A stretch of 64,000 nt of DNA from Nocardioides nitrophenolicus (GTDB lineage: Bacteria; Actinomycetota; Actinomycetes; Propionibacteriales; Nocardioidaceae). Position 1 is the first letter of the stretch. Each line of letters opens with the position of its first letter. Made by a program: the position numbers and the translations under genes. The notes below the pieces were generated by a model, which ran no database searches, was not told the DNA's origin, and worked only from the letters and a program-made list of their open reading frames with translations. This document shows positions 52,753 to 60,958 of the stretch, piece after piece. The stretch spans positions 1,674,001 through 1,738,000 of the forward strand of contig NZ_JAFBBY010000001.1 in NCBI RefSeq assembly GCF_016907515.1. Direction: 5' to 3'.

Positions 52753-54092
52753 GCGCGAGCTGGTGGCAGCAGACCACCGCCGCCGCGCTGCTCGGCACCG
52801 AGCGCCGTGAGCCGCCGCCGCTGCCCCCTGAGCTCGGCGTCGCGCCCCGTGCCGGGAGCACCCCCGAGACGGCGCTGCTCGACGCCGCCGCCGTCGGCGG
52901 CGCCCTGCTCCGCGCCCGGCTTCCGGCGTGCCCCGCGGGCGAGCTGCCCGAGCCGGCCGCGCCCGACGCCATCCCGCTCGCGCCGCCGGCCGCCGTCCAG
53001 CTCCTCGGTCTGCTCGTCGACCAGCCGCCGGTCGCCGCGCGGCTGCGCCCGCTCGCTCTCGAGCGGTGGCTGCAGGCCGCCGCCGACCGCGGCGTCCGGG
53101 TCCCGGCACGCGCCCTGCCCCGGCTGCTCGCCCTGGCCACCCAGCAGTCGGAGCTGCGCGCCGCCACCCGGCCGGTCATCGGCGAGCGCGGCCGGTGGCT
53201 CGCCGGGCTGCGGTCCGACTGGACCTGGGCGGTCGCGCCCGAGCCGGCGCCCGTCGCGGCTACGCCAATCGCGCCCGACGACTGGCACGCCCTCCCGGCC
53301 GCCGCCCGCGCCGACGCGCTGCCGGCCGACGACCTCGATCTGCTCGAGGCAGCCCTCGACGACCGCTCCGACAAGGTACGCCGCCAGGCGCTCGCCCTGC
53401 TCGACGCGGCCCCGACCTCGGCGCGGGCCGCCCGGATGGCCGCGCGGCTGCGCCCGCTCCTGGCGTCGACCGGCCGGCTCCGGCGCGGTCTCGAGATCAC
53501 CCTGCCCACCGCCCCCGACGCGGCGGGCGTCCGCGACGGGCTGACCACCACCCGCGGCGGCTCGCAGCGCGAGCGCTGGCTGGAGCTGATCGCGGCCGGC
53601 GCACCCCTCGCCGTGTGGACCGAGGTCACCGGCAAGGATCCGGCCCACACCTGGCCGCTGATCACCCAGCCGGCGGCCCGGGCCGGCGTACTCCGGGCGG
53701 TCCGGGCGCGGGGCGAGCTCGCCTGGGCGGCGGCCGCGGTCGCTGACAGTCCCGACCTGCTGGCGGTGCTGCCGGTCGACCACCAGGACGCGACCGCGCT
53801 CCACCTGCTGCGCACGACGAAGGCCCCGGCCGCCGTCGCGGCGGTGGTCCGCCACGTCTCGCCGCCGTGGAGCCCGGCGCTGAGCGCGGCCGTGGTCGAC
53901 CTCCTTCGCCACACCACGCCGGCCGGCGGGTCCGCCGCCGTGGCGCTGCCGTCCCTGGCCGCCGGCCTGCACCCCTCGGTGCGTCCCGCGGTCTCCGCCT
54001 GGGCCCGCGCCGAGAGCCGGTGGGGCTCGCTGCCCGCCGACCTCGACCAGTACCTCTCGTTCCTACCCGCGATCACGGAGGCCTTCCGATGA
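52749..54092 (+). CDS. DUF5691-type protein, second gene of the MoxR/VWA operon
   Basis: A 447-residue helical protein beginning SASWWQQTTAAALLGTERRE. The body is a series of HEAT/ARM-like helix pairs (LDLLEAALDDRSDKVRRQAL, ARAARMAARLRPLLASTGRL), which suggests a scaffold. The family assignment to DUF5691 rests on the N-terminal pattern and operon position, and the molecular function is unknown. The GTG overlaps the SWIM stop (GTGA) and the TGA overlaps the MoxR start (ATGA), so translation is coupled on both sides and a stoichiometric complex is likely. Confidence 0.75.
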   Translation: MSASWWQQTTAAALLGTERREPPPLPPELGVAPRAGSTPETALLDAAAVGGALLRARLPACPAGELPEPAAPDAIPLAPPAAVQLLGLLVDQPPVAARLRPLALERWLQAAADRGVRVPARALPRLLALATQQSELRAATRPVIGERGRWLAGLRSDWTWAVAPEPAPVAATPIAPDDWHALPAAARADALPADDLDLLEAALDDRSDKVRRQALALLDAAPTSARAARMAARLRPLLASTGRLRRGLEITLPTAPDAAGVRDGLTTTRGGSQRERWLELIAAGAPLAVWTEVTGKDPAHTWPLITQPAARAGVLRAVRARGELAWAAAAVADSPDLLAVLPVDHQDATALHLLRTTKAPAAVAAVVRHVSPPWSPALSAAVVDLLRHTTPAGGSAAVALPSLAAGLHPSVRPAVSAWARAESRWGSLPADLDQYLSFLPAITEAFR

Positions 54093-55186
54093 CCCAGACC
54101 GAGCCGACCGACGGGGTGCTGCGCCGACACGCCGAGGACGAGTACGCCCACGAGCTCGCCGCGCTGGCCGCCGCCGACGACCGACCGCGGCCACCGCGGT
54201 GGCGGCTCTCGCCGTGGGCGGTGACCACCTACCTCCTCGGCGGGCGGCTCGATGACGGCACCGTGATCAGCCCCAAGTACGTCGGGTCCCGCCGCCTCAT
54301 GGAGATCGCCGTCGCCTCGCTGGCGACCGACCGCGCACTGCTCCTCCTCGGCGTCCCCGGCACCGCCAAGTCCTGGGTCAGCGAGCACCTCGCGGCCGCG
54401 ATCAGCGGCAGCTCGACGCTGGTCGTGCAGGGCACCGCCGGCACGCCCGAGGAGTCGCTGCGGTTCGGCTGGAACTACGCCCGCCTGCTCGCGGAGGGGC
54501 CCTCACGTGAGGCGCTGGTGCCGAGCCCGGTGCTGCGGGCGATGGAGGCGGGCGCGCTGGTGCGCGTCGAGGAGCTCACCCGGATCCCGGCCGACGTGCA
54601 GGACGCGCTGATCTCGATCCTCTCCGAGAAGACGCTGCCGATCCCCGAGCTCGATGACGAGGTGCAGGCGCGGCGCGGGTTCAACGTGATCGCGACCGCC
54701 AACAACCGCGACAAGGGCGTCAACGAGCTGTCCTCGGCGCTCAAGCGCCGGTTCAACACCGTGGTGCTGCCGCTTCCCGACAGCCTCAGCGAGGAGGTCG
54801 AGATCGTCCGCACCCGGGTCGCGAGCATCGGCCAGGGTCTCGCGCTGCCCGACGAGCTCGCGGCGACGCCCGAGATCGAGCGGGTGGTGACCATCTTCCG
54901 CGAGCTGCGCGGCGGGATGACGCTCAACCAGCGCACCACCGTGAAGTCCCCGTCGAGCACGCTGTCCACCGCCGAGGCGATCTCGGTGATGACCAACGGC
55001 GTCGCCCTCGCCGCCCACTTCGGCGACGGCGTGGTCCGCGCCGACGATCTCGCCGCCAGCATCACCGGCGCGGTCGTCAAGGACCCGGTCCAGGACGCCA
55101 TCGTGTGGCAGGAGTACCTCGAGACCGTCGTCAAGGACCGCCCCGAGTGGGCCGACCTCTACCGCGCCTGCCGGGAGCTGAGCTGA
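54089..55186 (+). CDS. MoxR-family AAA+ ATPase (YehL-like)
   Basis: A 365-residue AAA+ ATPase. Walker A is GVPGTAKS at 88-95, Walker B is ALVRVEELTRIPADVQDALI, sensor 1 is NVIATANNRDKGVNELSSAL and the Arg finger region KRRFNTVVLPLP. MoxR ATPases act as chaperones that load metals or remodel partners, nearly always with a von Willebrand factor A protein, which is two genes downstream here. The ATG overlaps the upstream stop (ATGA), and its own TGA overlaps a CTG that probably starts the next gene. Confidence 0.93.
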   Translation: MTQTEPTDGVLRRHAEDEYAHELAALAAADDRPRPPRWRLSPWAVTTYLLGGRLDDGTVISPKYVGSRRLMEIAVASLATDRALLLLGVPGTAKSWVSEHLAAAISGSSTLVVQGTAGTPEESLRFGWNYARLLAEGPSREALVPSPVLRAMEAGALVRVEELTRIPADVQDALISILSEKTLPIPELDDEVQARRGFNVIATANNRDKGVNELSSALKRRFNTVVLPLPDSLSEEVEIVRTRVASIGQGLALPDELAATPEIERVVTIFRELRGGMTLNQRTTVKSPSSTLSTAEAISVMTNGVALAAHFGDGVVRADDLAASITGAVVKDPVQDAIVWQEYLETVVKDRPEWADLYRACRELS

Positions 55187-57396
55187 CCACGAGCGCCCGG
55201 GTCGAGATCCTCGGCGTACGCCACCACGGCCCGGGCTCCGCACGCTCGGTCGCCGGCGCGCTCGACGAGCTCGCGGCCGACGCGGTGGTGATCGAGGGGC
55301 CGCCGGAGCTCGACTCCCTGGTCCCCCACGTCGGCGACGGGCTGGTGCCGCCCGTGGCCGGCCTGGCCTATGCCACCGCCGAGCCCTGGCGGGCCGCGTT
55401 CTACCCGATGGCCGCCTTCTCCGCCGAGTGGGTCGCGCTCACCTGGGCGGTCGAGCACGGCGTACCCGTCCGGTTCGCCGACCTGCCCGCCGCCCACGCC
55501 CTCGCACCGACCGACGCCGACCAGGACCCCGACGAGCCGGAGCAGCGCACCGACCCGATCACCCTGCTCGCCACCGCCGCCGGCTACGACGACCCCGAGC
55601 GCTGGTGGGAGGACGCCGTCGAGCACCGGGCCGAGTCGTCGCTCGCGCGGTTCGCGCTGCTGCGCGAGGCGATGGCCGAGGCCCGCGCGTCCGGCCCGGT
55701 GAGCGCCGACAACCTGCGCCGCGAGGCGGCGATGCGCAAGGTGCTGCGGGCGACGATCAAGGCCGGCCACGAGCGGATCGCGTTCGTGTGCGGCGCCTAC
55801 CACGCGCCCGCGCTGGACCCGGCGGGCTTCCCGTCCCAGGTCGCCGACGCCACGCTGCTGTCGCGGCTGCCGAAGGTGAAGGTGACCACGACCTGGGCGC
55901 CGTGGACGGCGGGCCGGCTGGCCTATGCGAGCGGCTACGGCGCCGGGGTCACCTCGCCCGGCTGGTACCAGCACCTCTTCGCCTGCTGGGCCGCGGACCG
56001 ACCCGGCGACGTCGTCCCCGGCTGGCTGACCCGAGTCGCCCGGGCGCTGCGCGACGACGGCCTGGACGCCGCTCCGGCGAGCGTGGTCGAGGCGGTGCGG
56101 ATGGCCGAGGCGCTGGCCGCCGTGCGCGGGCGGCCGTCGGCCGGCCTCGACGAGCTGATGGACGCCAGCCAGAGCGTGCTCTGCGGCGGCTCGGCGGTCC
56201 CGCTCGGGCTCGTCGAGCGGCGGCTGGTCATCGGCGAGGAGCTCGGGCGGGTGCCCGACACCGTGCCCCTGGTGCCGCTCGCCGAGGATCTCGCCCGCAC
56301 CCAGCGCCGGCTCCGGCTCAAGCCGTCCCCGACGCCCACGACGATCACTCTCGACCTGCGCAAGGAGGGCCAGCTCGACCGCTCCCGGCTGCTCCACCGG
56401 CTGGCCCTGCTCGGCATCCCGTGGGGCACGCCCGCCGACGCCGGCCGCACGACCGGCACCTTCAAGGAGGCCTGGGAGCTCGAGTGGCAGCCGGAGTTCG
56501 CCGTGTCCCTGGTCGAGGCCGGACTGCTCGGCACCACCGTCCGCGGCGCCGCGGAGACCCGGGTCCGGGAGGCGGCCGCCGCCGCGGGCGACCTGGCCAC
56601 GCTGGGCCGGCTGATCGAGTCGGCTCTGGTCGCCGACCTCCCCCGCGCACTCGCCACCGTGGTCGACGCGCTGGCCGCCGCCACCGCCCACCAGCACGAC
56701 ACCCGCTCGCTGCTCGACGCCGTCGAGCCGCTGGCCCGCACCCAGCGCTACGGCGACGTCCGGCGTGCCGACCTGGGCCGGGTCCGCGAGGTGCTCGCCA
56801 CCGTCGTCGTCCGGGCAGCGGTCGAGCTGCGCGCGGCCTGCAGCGGTCTCGACGACGACGCGGCCGCGGCGCTGCGCGCCTCGATCGACAGCGCCCAGCG
56901 CGGGATCGCGCTGGTCAGCGTCGGCGCCGACCGGTGGCGCGAGGCGCTGTCGGCCGTGGCCGCCGACGACCGGGTGCACGGCTCGGTCGCCGGCCGGGTC
57001 AACCGGATCCTCCTCGACGGCGCGCACCTCGCGAGCGAGCGCGCCGCCGAACGCCTCAGCCGTCAGCTCTCGGTCGGCGCCGACCCGGTCCGCGCCGCCG
57101 CCTGGCTCGACGGCTTCCTCGAGGGCGAGTCGGTGCTCCTGCTCCACGACCCGACCCTGCTGGCCATGGTCGACGAGTGGGTCGGCCGGGTCGACGAGGC
57201 CGTCTTCGAGGACCTGCTGCCGTTGCTGCGCCGCACCTTCGCCCGGTTCCCGCCCGCCGAGCGGCGCCAGGTCGCGACCCGGGTCTACAACCTCGACCAC
57301 GACCACGCCGACGCCGTGCCCGACCTCGACCTGGTCGCCGGCCGCGACGCCGCCCGCCGGGTCGCCGCGCTCCTCGGCCTGGAGGTGAGCCGATGA
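55183..57396 (+). CDS. DUF5682-type protein (YehM-like)
   Basis: About 737 residues. The N-terminal signature RVEILGVRHHGPGSARSVAG followed by DAVVIEGPPELDSLVPHVGD resembles TraB/haem-binding-uptake-like folds; FVCGAYHAPAL and KVTTTWAPWTAGRLAYASGY are other conserved stretches, and the C-terminal half is helical. Function unknown. The start is odd: no ATG, GTG or TTG lies between the MoxR stop and the GVRHH motif. A CTG at 55183 shares its TG with the MoxR TGA (CTGA), giving the natural N-terminus TTSARVEILG. An in-frame GTG at 55105 inside moxR is the alternative. Its TGA overlaps the VWA ATG. Confidence 0.82.
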   Translation: MTTSARVEILGVRHHGPGSARSVAGALDELAADAVVIEGPPELDSLVPHVGDGLVPPVAGLAYATAEPWRAAFYPMAAFSAEWVALTWAVEHGVPVRFADLPAAHALAPTDADQDPDEPEQRTDPITLLATAAGYDDPERWWEDAVEHRAESSLARFALLREAMAEARASGPVSADNLRREAAMRKVLRATIKAGHERIAFVCGAYHAPALDPAGFPSQVADATLLSRLPKVKVTTTWAPWTAGRLAYASGYGAGVTSPGWYQHLFACWAADRPGDVVPGWLTRVARALRDDGLDAAPASVVEAVRMAEALAAVRGRPSAGLDELMDASQSVLCGGSAVPLGLVERRLVIGEELGRVPDTVPLVPLAEDLARTQRRLRLKPSPTPTTITLDLRKEGQLDRSRLLHRLALLGIPWGTPADAGRTTGTFKEAWELEWQPEFAVSLVEAGLLGTTVRGAAETRVREAAAAAGDLATLGRLIESALVADLPRALATVVDALAAATAHQHDTRSLLDAVEPLARTQRYGDVRRADLGRVREVLATVVVRAAVELRAACSGLDDDAAAALRASIDSAQRGIALVSVGADRWREALSAVAADDRVHGSVAGRVNRILLDGAHLASERAAERLSRQLSVGADPVRAAAWLDGFLEGESVLLLHDPTLLAMVDEWVGRVDEAVFEDLLPLLRRTFARFPPAERRQVATRVYNLDHDHADAVPDLDLVAGRDAARRVAALLGLEVSR

Positions 57397-58607
57397 CCGA
57401 CTCCCCCGCGCCCGAGCCACGCGACCGGCTCACCCGCTGGCGGCTGGTCCTCGGCGGCGACGAGGCAGACCCCGACGACGTCCAGCTCTCGGCCGAGGAC
57501 CTGGTCCGCGACCGCGCCCTCGCCCAGCTCTACGACGGCGGCGCCCCCGGCTCCGGCCGACCCGGCGGCCCCCGCCGCGGCGGCCTGGGCCGCTCCGCGC
57601 CCGGCGTGAACCGCTGGCTGGGCGACATCCGCACCTACTTCCCGTCCTCGGTGGTGCAGGTGATGCAGGCCGACGCGATGGACCGCCTCGGCCTCCACGA
57701 GCTGCTGCTGGAGCCGGAGACGATGGCGGCGGTGCAGCCGGACCTCAACCTGGTGACGACCCTGGTCGGCCTCAACCGCGTCATCCCCGAACACAGCCGC
57801 GCCACCGCCCGCGCCGTCGTGCGGGCGGTCACCGACCAGCTCGAGCAGCGGCTGCGCAGCAAGACCGTCCAGGCGGTCTCGGGCGCGGTCGACCGGGCCG
57901 CCCGCACCCGCCGCCCCCGGCACCACGAGATCGACTGGCGGCGCACCATCGCCGCCAACCTCGAGCACTACCTGCCCGAGCACCGCACCGTCGTCCCCGA
58001 GCGACTGCTGGGGCACGCCCGCCGCAGCCGCCAGACCCAGCGCCACATCATCTTGTGCATCGACCAGTCCGGCTCGATGGCCGAGTCGGTCGTCCACTCC
58101 AGCGTCTTCGGCGCGGTGCTCGCCTCGCTGCGGGCGGTGTCGACGCGACTCGTCGCCTTCGACACCGAGGTCGTCGACCTCACCGACGAGATCGAGGACC
58201 CGGTCGACGTGCTCTTCGGCGTCCAGCTCGGCGGCGGCACCGACATCAACCGCGCCCTCGCCTACTGCCAGTCGCTGATCGAGCGGCCGGAGGAGACGGT
58301 GCTGGTGCTGATCAGCGACCTCTACGAGGGCGGCATCGCCGAGGAGATGCTGCGCCGCGCCCACGCGATCACGTCCTCCGGCGCGGTCATGGTCGCGCTG
58401 CTCGCGCTCAGCGACTCCGGCGCGCCGTCGTACGACGCCACCCACGCCGCCGCCCTGGCCGCGATCGGCGTACCCGCCTTCGCGTGCACGCCCGACCAGT
58501 TCCCCGACCTGATGGCCGCGGCGATCGAGAAGCGCGACCTCGCCCAGTGGGCGGCGGCCAACGACATCGTCATCGCCAGCGCCGTGGAGGACGACGAGGG
58601 CGGCTAG
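57393..58607 (+). CDS. Von Willebrand factor A domain protein (YehP-like), last gene of the MoxR/VWA operon
   Basis: A 404-residue protein. The N-terminal half is helical (DVQLSAEDLVRDRALAQLYD; RWLGDIRTYFPSSVVQVMQA). The C-terminal VWA domain carries an intact MIDAS: Asp224 in IILCIDQSGSMAES (DxSxS), Thr in GGGTDINRAL and Asp in LVLISDLYEGG. A bound metal lets VWA domains grip partners, typically a MoxR ATPase client complex. The ATG overlaps the upstream stop (ATGA). The gene ends the operon, with a 4-bp overlap with the convergent small membrane protein. Confidence 0.92.
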   Translation: MTDSPAPEPRDRLTRWRLVLGGDEADPDDVQLSAEDLVRDRALAQLYDGGAPGSGRPGGPRRGGLGRSAPGVNRWLGDIRTYFPSSVVQVMQADAMDRLGLHELLLEPETMAAVQPDLNLVTTLVGLNRVIPEHSRATARAVVRAVTDQLEQRLRSKTVQAVSGAVDRAARTRRPRHHEIDWRRTIAANLEHYLPEHRTVVPERLLGHARRSRQTQRHIILCIDQSGSMAESVVHSSVFGAVLASLRAVSTRLVAFDTEVVDLTDEIEDPVDVLFGVQLGGGTDINRALAYCQSLIERPEETVLVLISDLYEGGIAEEMLRRAHAITSSGAVMVALLALSDSGAPSYDATHAAALAAIGVPAFACTPDQFPDLMAAAIEKRDLAQWAAANDIVIASAVEDDEGG

Positions 58608-59119
58608 CGGTCCGGGGTCCACCGGTAGCCGGCGGCCGCCACCGCGGCACGCAGCTCCTCGTTCGAGTACTGGCCAGGGGCCAGCGCACCGTCGACCACC
58701 GCGAGCACCACGCCGCAGTCCGACTCCGCGTCGAGGTCGGCCCGGCACCTCCGCACGAGGTCGGCCGGTGGTGGCGCCGTGCCGATGCTGTTGGGCTTCT
58801 CGTTCATCGGCAGGTCGCAGGCGGTGACATCGATGTCGTCTCCCTCGAGTGCGTCGCCCGGCGGCACCGACGGCAGACACGTCGCCAGCTCGGGCGGGAG
58901 CTTCCCTCCCTCGTGACCGTCCAGGAACCGCTGCTCCTGCTCGGTCAGGGGCGCGACGGTGAAAGCCGCCGCCGCATCCGAGCGCATGGTCCACTTGCCT
59001 CCGGAGGCGTCCGAGGAGGGCTCACGGTGGGCGATCGAGACTCCGACCATTCCCATCACGAGGGCAACCGCGCCGACGAGCGTCGCGATGCGCACGCCGG
59101 GCCGCGCGAAGTGCTCCAT
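58604..59119 (-). CDS. Hypothetical membrane-anchored protein
   Basis: A 171-residue protein with an N-terminal membrane helix (IATLVGAVALVMGMVGVSIA, about residues 11-30) acting as a signal anchor and an extracytoplasmic domain. The domain contains five cysteines (ATCLPSV, VTACDLP, RRCRAD, ESDCGVV) that could form disulfides. No family is recognised. A TAGCCA box 7 nt before the ATG is a weak match to the local leaderless promoter pattern. The stop is within the last codons of the convergent VWA gene. Confidence 0.65.
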   Translation of the reverse strand: MEHFARPGVRIATLVGAVALVMGMVGVSIAHREPSSDASGGKWTMRSDAAAAFTVAPLTEQEQRFLDGHEGGKLPPELATCLPSVPPGDALEGDDIDVTACDLPMNEKPNSIGTAPPPADLVRRCRADLDAESDCGVVLAVVDGALAPGQYSNEELRAAVAAAGYRWTPDR

Positions 59120-59197
59120 GCCGGCATGGCTAGGCCGGGCGCGAGCACCACGACAGAGGGCGTTCGCGAATCGACGACCCCGCTCGGCGCGCTCCCC

Positions 59198-59743
59198 TCA
59201 GGCCCGGGCGGCCGTCCGCGCCTCGTCCAGCTCGGCCTTGGTCAGCACCGCACGCACCTCGAGCGCGACGTCGGCGAGCGGGTTCTCGCCGGCCGGGCTG
59301 CGGTCGATCGCGCACACGACGGTCTCGACGACGGCGCCGCCCTCGCGCAGCGCGTTGGTCGCGTCGCGGACCGCACCACCGGTGGTGATCACGTCCTCGA
59401 TCAGCACGACCTTCCTGCCGTCGTACGACGGACCCTCGGCGAGCTTGGCCGTGCCGTACTCCTTGGCCTTCTTCCGCACGAACACCACCGGCAGGCCGAC
59501 CAGCTGGCTGACCGCGGTGGCGATCGGGATGCCGCCCATCTCCAGGCCGCCGAGCAGCTCGGCGTCGGCCGGGAGGAGCTGGGCGACCTCGCGCGCGACG
59601 CGGGCGAGGAGGAGCGGGTCGGCCTCGAAGAGGTACTTGTCGAAGTACTCGTTGCTGACCTGGCCCGACCGGAGCACGAACTCGCCGGTGAGGCGGCAGG
59701 TGGCGTCGATGTCGGCGGCGAGGGCGGTGTCCGTGGTCGTCAC
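59198..59743 (-). CDS. pyrE: Orotate phosphoribosyltransferase
   Basis: PyrE converts orotate and PRPP to OMP in pyrimidine synthesis. The 181-residue protein is full length, with the PRPP-binding motif VVLIEDVITTGGAVRDA and the flexible loop VFVRKKAKEYGTAKLAEG, plus LLGGLEMGGIPIATAVSQLV. The GTG start lies 6 nt after a TAGCCT -10 box (leaderless). It is divergent from the aminotransferase gene with only 27 bp between the start codons, so the two promoters nearly touch. Confidence 0.95.
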   Translation of the reverse strand: MTTTDTALAADIDATCRLTGEFVLRSGQVSNEYFDKYLFEADPLLLARVAREVAQLLPADAELLGGLEMGGIPIATAVSQLVGLPVVFVRKKAKEYGTAKLAEGPSYDGRKVVLIEDVITTGGAVRDATNALREGGAVVETVVCAIDRSPAGENPLADVALEVRAVLTKAELDEARTAARA

Positions 59744-59749
59744 CGGGAC

Positions 59750-59763
59750 AGGCTATCTATCGT
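59750..59763. promoter_or_regulatory. Back-to-back leaderless promoters of pyrE and the aminotransferase gene
   Basis: Minus-strand TAGCCT (59750-59755) is 6 nt before the pyrE GTG, and plus-strand TATCGT (59758-59763) is 7 nt before the aminotransferase ATG. The two -10 boxes are only 2 bp apart, so RNA polymerase cannot occupy both promoters at once. Confidence 0.5.
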
Positions 59764-59770
59764 GTGCCCC

Positions 59771-60958
59771 ATGCCTGCTGCTGCCCGACGCGTCGCCGGG
59801 ATGGGGACGACCATCTTCGCCGAGATGTCCGCGCTCGCGGTCCGGACCGGCGCCGTCAACCTCGGTCAGGGCTTCCCCGACACCGACGGGCCGCCGGTCA
59901 TCCTCGACGCGGCCGTCGCGGCGGTGCGCGGAGGCGCCAACCAGTACGCGCCCGGGCCCGGCGTGCCCGCGCTGCGCCAGGCGATCGCGCGCCATCAGCA
60001 GCGCCACTACGCCATCGAGCTCGACCCGGACCGCCAGGTCGTGGTGACCACGGGCTGCACCGAGGCGATCGCCGGCGCGCTGCTCGGGTTGGTCGACCCG
60101 GGCGACGAGGTGGTGGTGCTCGAGCCCTACTACGACTCCTACACCGCGATGATCGACTTCGCCGGCGGCGTACGGCGACCGGTCACCCTGCGTGCTCCCG
60201 ACTTCCGGCTCGACCCGGCCGAACTGGAGGCCGCGGTGACCGGGCGGACCAAGCTGATCCTGCTCAACACCCCGCACAACCCGACGGGCCGGGTGCTCGA
60301 CGCCGACGAGCTGGCCGCCGTCGCACGGGTCGCGATCGCGCACGACCTGCTGGTCGTGACCGACGAGGTCTACGAGCACCTCACCTTCGACGGCCGCCCG
60401 CACGTGCCGATCTCGACGCTGCCCGGCATGGCCGAGCGCACCCTCACCCTGTCGAGTGCGGGGAAGTCCTGGTCGGTGACCGGCTGGAAGGTCGGCTGGG
60501 CGACCGGCCCGGCCGAGCTGGTGGCGGCGGTCAGCGCCGCCAAGCAGTGGCTGACCTTCACCTCCGGCGCGCCGCTGCAGCCCGCGGTGGCCGCGGCCCT
60601 CGACGCCGGCGACGCCTTCCCGGCCCGGCTGGCCCGGGACCTCGAGGCGCAGCGCGACCAGCTGGTCGCGGGGCTGCGCGCGGCCGGGCTGACGACGTAC
60701 GTGCCCGAGGGCACCTACTTCGCCACCACCGACGTCACCACGCTCGGCTGGGCCAGCGGCCGCGACTTCTGCCGCGCCCTGCCCGAGCGCGCCGGGGTGG
60801 TCGCGATCCCCTCGGAGGTGTTCTACGACGACCCGGACGCGCCCGGCAGCGGACGCCGGCTGGTCCGCTGGGCGTTCTGCAAGCGACCGGAGGTCATCGC
60901 CGAGGCGGTACGCCGGCTCGGCGCCGCCGACCTCAGCGCCCGACGTACCAGCGACTGA
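59771..60958 (+). CDS. PLP-dependent aminotransferase (DapC / kynurenine-aminotransferase-like, class I)
   Basis: A 395-residue fold-type I aminotransferase. NLGQGFPDTDGPPVILDAAV at the N-terminus, NQYAPGPGVPALRQAIA, EPYYDSYTAMIDFAGG, NTPHNPTGRVLDADEL, VTDEVYEHLTFDG and the PLP lysine Lys232 in SSAGKSWSVTGWKVGWATG are typical. Actinobacterial relatives act as N-succinyldiaminopimelate aminotransferase (DapC) in lysine synthesis or on aromatic/methionine substrates, and the specificity is not certain. Probable leaderless ATG. Its last 26 bp overlap the convergent membrane-protein gene. Confidence 0.9.
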   Translation: MPAAARRVAGMGTTIFAEMSALAVRTGAVNLGQGFPDTDGPPVILDAAVAAVRGGANQYAPGPGVPALRQAIARHQQRHYAIELDPDRQVVVTTGCTEAIAGALLGLVDPGDEVVVLEPYYDSYTAMIDFAGGVRRPVTLRAPDFRLDPAELEAAVTGRTKLILLNTPHNPTGRVLDADELAAVARVAIAHDLLVVTDEVYEHLTFDGRPHVPISTLPGMAERTLTLSSAGKSWSVTGWKVGWATGPAELVAAVSAAKQWLTFTSGAPLQPAVAAALDAGDAFPARLARDLEAQRDQLVAGLRAAGLTTYVPEGTYFATTDVTTLGWASGRDFCRALPERAGVVAIPSEVFYDDPDAPGSGRRLVRWAFCKRPEVIAEAVRRLGAADLSARRTSD

